DNA of 33,095 nt from Bacteroidales bacterium. Its GTDB lineage: Bacteria > Bacteroidota > Bacteroidia > Bacteroidales > UBA1715. A program made the position numbers and the translations under genes. Of the stretch, positions 14,968 to 23,900 are shown piece by piece (the stretch's first letter is position 1; each line of letters opens with the position of its first letter). The notes under the pieces are model-generated. The model was not told the origin of the DNA. It made no database searches and saw only the letters and a list, made by a program, of their open reading frames with translations. The DNA lies in contig JAITUU010000050.1 in assembly GCA_031286165.1 (NCBI GenBank), positions 1 to 33,095 on the forward strand, read 5' to 3'.

Positions 14968-17900
14968 ATGAATATGACAAATTTTTACAAAAAAACAGTT
15001 GCGCTCGCAGTTCTCAGTATTATGGTGTGTATGAGCGCGTTTCCGCAAGCAATGACGATTTCCGGAGGTTTTGCGCACGGTGTGGTAATCTGCTCGAAAG
15101 GAAAAGTGTATGCGTGGGGCAATAATAAAGATGGTAAGTTGGGAATCGGTACTGCCACAAGTCCGATTTTGAAACCTACGCAAGTAGTGTTACCGGCAGG
15201 ATTGACCTTTTCGCAAGTAACCGCCGGTTCGGGAGGGCATATTTTGGCTCTTTCGTGTAAGAATACGGTGTATGCGTGGGGCGAAAATGAAAACAAAGAA
15301 GTGTCTGGTTCGCTTGGAAAGGTGGTAACTTCGCCGATTGCCGTGCCCAAAGGACAAACTCCCGGCTACAATGACGATGGTACTCCGGGCGGACAATATT
15401 TGGGAAATGTAGTGTTTGTTGCTGCGTGCACCAATGGTTCGTTTGCGTTGTTGAAAACCGGCGAAGTAGTGGCGTGGGGGTCGGGAAATTGGTCGGACGG
15501 AAGTTATTTAAGTCCTACCTATATATATAAGGAAGACGGCACGCGCTTGACGAATGTAATTCACGTGGCAGGGGGCGATAACAACGCACTCTTTGTGGTG
15601 GACAATGGTAATGGTTTGGGAACTTTGTATTCCATAGGAAACTGGAATGGACGAGGTGCTGAAAGTAATGCTCCGGCAGGAGCGGCAGCTTATCGCGCAG
15701 CACCGGTATTGCGCGAAGATACGCAACAGCCGCTTACCAATATTAGAATGTCGGCACTTGCAGACGTGGGTGGTTTTGCTCTCGATAATGAAGGCTATGT
15801 GTGGGCATGGGGAAATCATAGTTGGGGAACTATGCTTGGTATAGAGGGATACAATAGTGTTAAATATGCCAACAAGGTTTTGTCGGGAGAGTATGGTGAC
15901 ATATCGGGAGAAAAATATTTGACCGATGTGATAGATATAATAGGCGGACAAGGTCACGCCATGTTTGTTACCAAAGAAGGCTATGTGCTTGCTTCGGGAA
16001 GTACCATTAAAGGAATTTCCAGCACTGTGGACGGACCGGTTCTTTTGAGTTATTGTAACGGTTCGGGTACTGCAATTACTACCAATAAAGTGAAGGATGC
16101 GGTGAAGGTAGGACGCGGCGATACCTATGGTTATATGGTAAACAATAAAGACCAATATTTTGCCATTGGCGATGGTAGCGATGGGCATTTGGGAATTAAC
16201 AGTATTACCAATTATGCGTGTTTTACCCCTATGGCTATTCCTTGCGACCCTATTGATGTGTGCCCTACGGCGTATATGCCGGCAGAGGCGTATAAATGCC
16301 CCGAAAAACCCATAGAATTACATTCCGGTTATATTACTCCCATAGGAAAAGAAAATCGCTATTATTTTTCGTGGTATTACAATGGCACTCGCTTGAATAC
16401 ATCTACCAAACAAGATGCGTGGAATGCCTATCACGGTTTGGCGTATGTGAATAATCCTGCTGCCGACCCCTATAATAAAACCAATCCGCAGGTAACAAAA
16501 CCGGGCGTGTATAAAGTGGAAATAGAATACGTGGGCGATAATATTCCTTGCTCCGATTGCCCTATGGTAACAGCAAGCATTACCATACGCGACAAAGAAA
16601 TGCCCATAGACACACTTGTAACTACTACCTGCGCCACTGTCAATCCTTTGGCGAGCGAGCAGGTGTGTTTCAAATTTCGCTCAAAATACGCTATGGAAAG
16701 TGTGTTCGATGTATATTCTTCGGAAAACGGCGGTACAAAATTGAACACAATTACTATTCCTGCCTCAGGGCAAAAAACAGGAGAATTTTGTGTGGCAGGC
16801 AATATGGTAGGTGTAGAAAAAAGTGCGGTAGATACCATGTTTACCATTTATTTGGAAGATAAAACTTCCGAAAAAGGAGTGTTGATACCTACTGCACCAA
16901 GTGGCGGAAAAGCCGAATATTCTCCCCATAATTTTGAATTTCAAATTACTGCCTACGAACCCATATTATTAACGTCTTTTTCGGTGAATGTAACTGCTAC
17001 GGGAGGAACGCTTACGCCGCAAATTTGGTCGGTAGGCAGTGGTAATGGCGGTGCGGCGGCTGCCGGTACGCTGATTTGGCAAGGGAGTGCGGTAAATGTA
17101 ACTGCCACCGGCGAACTTGTGCTGCCGGTAGGGCAAATATTGCAAGGCGAAAGCGTGCGCGGAAGGTCGTATTTTATAAAAGTAGCCCGCAGCGGCAATA
17201 ATGCTGTTTCTCTGTATACCGTGAGCGATGTTACTTCCTATCGCGATAATTTAAGTCCTCATGTGTTGTATGCCAATAGTCGTTATATGAACAGCGGTAC
17301 CTCAACAAAAGAAGTTTTATACTATAATTTCAAATTTGAAAAACTTTCGTCCTACGATTGTGGTAGAATGAAAATCAAATCGAGATACTATTGCCCACCC
17401 TGTACACAACCAACACTTTCCACAGCAAGCACCATCACGCAAGCGGTGTGTGAAGGAAAATCTATTACCAATATAGTTTATACCTACGGCGGTGGTGCTA
17501 CAGGCATTACCACACCCACTTCTACCGAATTGAAAGGTATGGTGACTACGGTGAACCCTACTGCAAAAACACTTACCATAAGCGGCACACCTACGGCGAG
17601 CACTACGTTTACGGTGTCCACCACAGGCACAGTTTCGCCTTGCAATGCCAAAACATCAACAGTTAGTATTACCGTGAATCCGAACCCTACGGCTACGCTG
17701 AGCGGCGGCGGTGAAGTGTGCGAAGGCACTACTGCTACGGCAGTAACTGCTACAATCAGTGGCGGTACGGCGGATTATACCTACTCTTATACCGACAATG
17801 GCACGGCAAAAACAGGAACAACAAGCACAACTGCTACCGTGCCCCAAACCGTGCCCACCGCAGCCGGTACTTATACCTACACCCTTACTTCGGTAAAAGA

Positions 17901-20900
17901 TAGTAAAAATTGCGAAACGACCTTTTCTCCTGCATTGAGTAAAACTATTGTCATACAGCCAAAACCAACAGCAACAATTAAAGCAAGCAGTGCGGAATAC
18001 TGTACTTCGGAAGGTGGCGTAACGCTTGAATTGAACAAAACCGCAGGCATAGACTTTTCCGGAGCAACCTACGAATGGTTCAAAGGCGGTAGTTCGCAAG
18101 CTGCGGCATCTACGTCAGCAGCAAGCAAACTGAGTGCTACGGCAGGAGTGTGGACATGTAAAATTACCCTCAATGGCTGTGAATATACCACTCCGGCGGT
18201 TACAATTAGTGAAAACAAAAATCCGGAATATACGATTACCGGCACCGGTTCATATTGCCCCGAAGCAACATCGAAAACGCCGGTGGAGGTAACATTCAAG
18301 CAAGGCACGGCACCCTATAATTTCACTATTAACGGCACGGCACTTACCAATCAATCAAGCCCTTATACCATAGCGAATCCCACAGGAAGTGCAGCGGGAA
18401 CGCATTACAATCTTTCGGCAATAACCGACAGCAAAGGTTGCGCCTTTGTGGGTACTGCGCCGGCAGATGTGATAGTTACCGACTTACCAACGCCCGACCT
18501 CAGTATAGGAACACTGCAAGGATTTTGCGATGGCGATAAAACTACCGTAGATATTTCTTCGGCGGTAACTGCCGGAGCAGGCAGCGTAACGTACAACATA
18601 GGCAACGCGGCGTATGGCACCGCAAGCGTGGGCGGTACCATGAGCGGCAGCACGCTGAATGTGGTGCAGGGAACTACGGGAATGTATACCGTAAACGTTA
18701 CCATTACCGGCACGGTATCGCCATTCTGCGCACAAACCAAGCAAGCGCAGGTTGAGGTATGGGCAAAACCAAGTGCCGCAATTAGTGCCGCGAATATGTG
18801 CGAAGGAAATGTTCTGCAACTGGACGTTACGCCAAGCGGCGGCAGCGGAGTATTCACCGGCGGACAAAGTGCCTACGCATGGACGGTACCGGGTGCTACG
18901 CTCAATAGCAACACATTGAAAAATCCAAGCATAGAAAGCATCACACCTGCAAATACTTACACCGCCCAAGTGGAAGTGAAAGATAGTAGAGGCTGTAAAA
19001 CTACGGATTCAAAACAAGTTACCATTTTTGTAAAACCGGTAGTTTCCCTCAGTGCCGATAACAACAAATTTTGCGAAGGCGTGGGTAGTGGAAATATCAC
19101 TGCTTCTATAACTCCTGCAAGTGCACAAGGCGGTATCGGAGTGTGGGCAAATGCCGCAAAAGTAACGGAAACTACTGCAACATTCAATCCTACTACTGCA
19201 ACCGCTTCGCCATTTACCGTAACCTACAATTACACCGCTCCCGCAGCAAGCGGCAGTTGCACCGCCGAAGCGAAAACAATTACTATGACCGTGAACGCAA
19301 AACCACAATTCAGCATTGCGCCAAGTAAAGCGAGTGCGTGTAAGGTAGATGAATGTAATAGTGAAGAACTGATAACCGTAGCACCCACAACGCCACTCAG
19401 CGGAGGAACGTTTACATACAGTAGTAGCGATGTTGCCATAGACCCAAGTACCGGAACTTTCTCTACCAAAAATGTGAGTGCCGGTGAAAAAACTATTACG
19501 CTGGAATACACAGACGGAAACAATTGTGTAAATACAAACACTACAACGTTCACAATCAATGATGTACCGGTGGTGGCGTTTAAAAGTACTACTCCTACCG
19601 AAGTGTGTTACAGCACCGGAACAGTTGAATTGCAAGTAGATATTACAAAATCTACCACCGGCACCGGCACATTCAGTGGCACCAACAATGCTTCACACGG
19701 AGCGTGGACTCTTCCTGCAAGTGGTGAAAATTTCAATTTCAAATATGAATACGAAGATAATACCACACAATGTAAAGCCCAAGCAATGCACAGCATAACA
19801 GTGATTCGCGTAGATGCGCCGGCAGAGGCAAAACAGTCGGCAATGGTAACGGCGAGCAATGTGCTTGCGGCATCTTCCACTACCGATATTTCGGTAAATC
19901 TTCCCACCGGCGCGGCAGGCGTGGATTGGTTCGATAGTCCGGCAACTGCGCTCAAAGGCAGCGGAGCGACCTTTGCCACAGGGGTAAATAATAGCAATGT
20001 AATGACCTACGCGCCCTTCCCAAAAACTTTACAGTATATTACTCGTGCCTATAAAATGGTGGGTGCGAATAAATGTTACAGCCCCGATGGTGCTGCAAGC
20101 CTTACCATTACCAAATGCCCGGCGGAGCAACCTACGGCAAAGAATCCTTTCTTTTGCGTGGGCGATGCTGCCACTGTTACCGCTACTGCTACCGGTAGCA
20201 ATGTGGCGTGGTTCAGTGCTGATGTAAGTGCTTCTACCGATGCCTCTCCTGCAAGTAAAATCAATGACGGTACAGCCCTATCTTCGGGCATGACCACTGC
20301 GGCGGCTGCTACCAAAACATTCTACGTGGCAGCATGGGCTGGCGCACCCGATAATTGTTGGAGTATAGCCACGCCGGTAACAATTACCGTAAAAGACAAA
20401 CCGCAGGTGGCAATTACTGCTGCCGATGCGAACATTTGCGCTGCAAGCGAAAAAGGACAATTTAACCTTACTCCTGCCTTGCCCGGCGGCACGCTGAGCG
20501 AAAAAACAGCCGTAGGTGGACTAAACACCACCACCGGCGAATGGATTCCGCAGTTGAAAACCGCACAAAGCAGTATTACCGCACTATACACCGTGAAAGA
20601 AACATGGGGAAGTGCCGCTACGGAAGAAGAAGCGACCTGCGAAAATTCTGCCGAAGCCACTATTACTGCGCACTTTACGCCGGTGCCCACCACAAGTAAC
20701 AAAACATGGGCACTTGGCAATATTGCCGGTATTCCGGCGGGACATTTGGTGGCAACAGTAGTGGCTCCCGGTACAAAAATAAATTGGTACAAAGCCGATA
20801 AAACCACAGCACTTACTGCCGATAATGCCACAGGAAGTGCCTATACACCCAATAAATCGGAATTGCAAGCAGCGGTGAATGCTCGCCCTGCGGCGCAGCA

Positions 20901-23900
20901 AAACGATAACTACACCGAAACCTATTATATTAGTCAAACCGATGCCAACGGCTGCGAAAGTGAAAAAGTGCAAGTAACGCTCACGCTGGTGAGTTGCGAA
21001 TTTGCCCAAGCGCAGGTGCAGGGTGTAACGCTGTGCGAAGACGGCACTTTGACAAACATGACCGCCGCAGTGCCGGTTACTACGCTCGCCATTGCAGGAT
21101 TTGACCCTGCCACCATTACATGGAAATGGTACAATGCCGATAGAACGCTGGCAAATAGTAGCAATGGCAACGCTACGGCAAATTCTACCTACAAACCCGC
21201 AACTTTGCCCACAGTGGGCGCAACCACCACCTACTATGTGGAATACGAGGCAGAAATTCCAAATTCCGGAGGAAATACCTGTAAAATGGAGCAGGCAGTT
21301 ACCATAACCGTAAACGCACTGCCGCACGTGGCTTTTGGCGCAAATCCTGCACAAATGTGTGTGGGCGATGCGGCAATTACGCTTGAAGTGAGCACATCTA
21401 CCACAAACACTGCGGGTGCACACGGCGTATTTAGCGGAGCCACAACTTCGGAAATTTTTAACCCAAGTACCGTAGGAAATTACAGCATGACTTATACCTA
21501 CACCGATGGAAATGCTTGCGTAAATTCCGCTACCCACGCCATAGAAGTCATAGAAATAGCCGCTCCAATAGTTAGCGGTGATTTTGACCCGAAAGTATTG
21601 GTACGCAATACTCTTGGGCAACTGAACGGTACCACCGAACTGCAAGCAAGCGCAAATACCGAAGGGGATAAGGTTCTGTGGTTGGATTATGCCACTTCTG
21701 CGGAATTAGATAAAGATACCTACACGTATGCAACGGGCTTGACCAACACCGCCTCTGCCGGAAAGTATCCCTATTGGGTGCAATCGTACAGAACTATTGA
21801 TAATGGCGCACGAACTTGTTATAGCGAAAAAGTACGCGCAAGTCTTAGTATTTCCGACTGTCCGGCGCAAATGCCCGATGCGAAAAATCCCTTCTTTTGC
21901 GTGAATGCAACGAACGCCGTTGTAGCCGCAGCAACGCCTGCCACGGCAACACTCGCATGGTTTACCACCGACCCGGTGGGTGCTATGGGGCAAAATCCTG
22001 TGGGATTTACCAAATTGCAAGAAGGCGCGAATTACACATCTTCGCCGCTCACTACTGCCATAGCCGGCATCGAAACAGTGTATGTGGCAAGTTACGATGC
22101 CGCGAACGATTGCTGGTCGGCAGGAAAATCTGTTACACTCAGCGTGGTGCCCAATCCTGCGGTGAACATCGAAGTTTCCAATGCGGATTTTTGTGCAGGC
22201 AAAGAGAATGTAGAAATTATGCTTACGCCTGCAAATGCACCGGCAAACGGTACGGCAACTCTTACACCGAGCATTACCACCGGCTACAATGCCGCCGGCA
22301 AAACGTGGGACGCATCGGGCATTGTGAATGAAACAATATCGTCTGCAAAAAATGTATTTACCTATGTTGTTACCGAAACGCACGGAAACATACTCACCGA
22401 CAATCAAGCATCGTGCGGAACGATAAAAACTGCCGAAAGTACCGCGCACTTTATGGCAAAACCAACGCCTGAACACAAAAATTGGTTGATAGGCGATATT
22501 GCCAATTTGCCGGCACATTACATGACCGCAAGTGTTTCGGGTACAGGCAAAACAATTCGTTGGTATGCCGATGCTGCAAAAACTACTGAAATTACCGTAG
22601 CAGTGGGCGCAAACGGACTTACCATGACTCCCGATAAATCGGCACTTGCCGCAAATCCGGCAATTATAGCCGCCATAGCCGCTAACCAAAATTATACCTA
22701 TACGTATTATATCACTCAAAGCGATGGTTTCGGCTGCGAAAGTGAAGCGGTTGCCGTGAATTTGGAATTAATCAACTGCCCCTTCGTAGCACCATTAACG
22801 CAAGGAAGTGAAGTATGTGCATCGGCAGTTACTGCAAGCGGCATAGCACTTTCAGCAACCACCACCGAAACCGCCACCGCATGGCATTGGTATCGCGCAG
22901 ACGGCACGGCTATTGCCGGCGCAAATACTTCGTCATATTCCGCAGGGCAAACTGCCACTTACTATGTGAGTTACACGGCAGTAGAAACAGTGAGCGGAAA
23001 AACCTGCGAAAGCCCGAAAGCCGAAGTGAAACTTACCGTGAACGCAAACCCTGTGATAACGGCAATTAATTCCAAAGCGGTGTATTGTAACACCGAAGGC
23101 GATGCGGCACTGCAAGCAACGCTAACGTTTGACAACACTACCCTGAAAAAAGAGGAGTGGAAATTGCAGGAAATAGCAGGCGGAATTAATCAGTACGGTG
23201 TATTCACACCGTCATTCAACGGCGAAACTACGGCAACCTACACCATAGAATACACCGTAACCGATAATAATGATTGCAAAACTACCTTTACCAAACCGGT
23301 GGACGTGCAATTTACACCGCCGCCCGCAACGGTGAATTACGAAAAAGCACCGAATCCAAGTGCTGTGGTGGAAGTGAAAGCAATTAATTTGGAAGCAAAC
23401 GCAAGCGTGCAATGGTACGACAATGCGGCACTTTCCGGCAATCCATTGTTCAACAATGCGGGAGTATTGCGCACCGGCGATGACCCCAGTCCTGCACTGC
23501 CGTTTGCAAAATCGTATTGGGCTACCCAAAGTGTGCGCGGTTGCGAAAGTAAACCTAACGAAGCCAAAGTGATAATTCACTGTTTGGTGCCTGCACCGCA
23601 GGTGCGCAATGTGTTGATTTGCAATTACTATGATTATCCCGAATTGACTGCAATCGCAGGAAATTGGGCTGGTCGTCCCACTGCCGCGCCAGAATATCGC
23701 TTTTACACAACTCAAACGGGTAGCACGCCGGTAGAAACAAACAATACAGGAAACTACACACCAACTTCGTACAATAAAAATGCGGAAGGCGATATTACCT
23801 TCTACGTGAGTGAATACAATGCCGGTGCAACGCCCGAAGGCTGCGAAAGTCCGCGAGCGCAAATCACCGTTTCGGTGAAAAAAGCACCGGATTCTATGAA

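Noticed and set aside
20584..21645. Long minus-strand open frame (353 codons) inside the giant gene, and similar ones at 15508-16188, 21706-22719 and 24043-25014
   Set aside because: Composition is Cys/Arg/His/Gly-rich and reflects the antisense of a Thr/Ala/Asn-rich coding strand. No promoter or family motif is seen.
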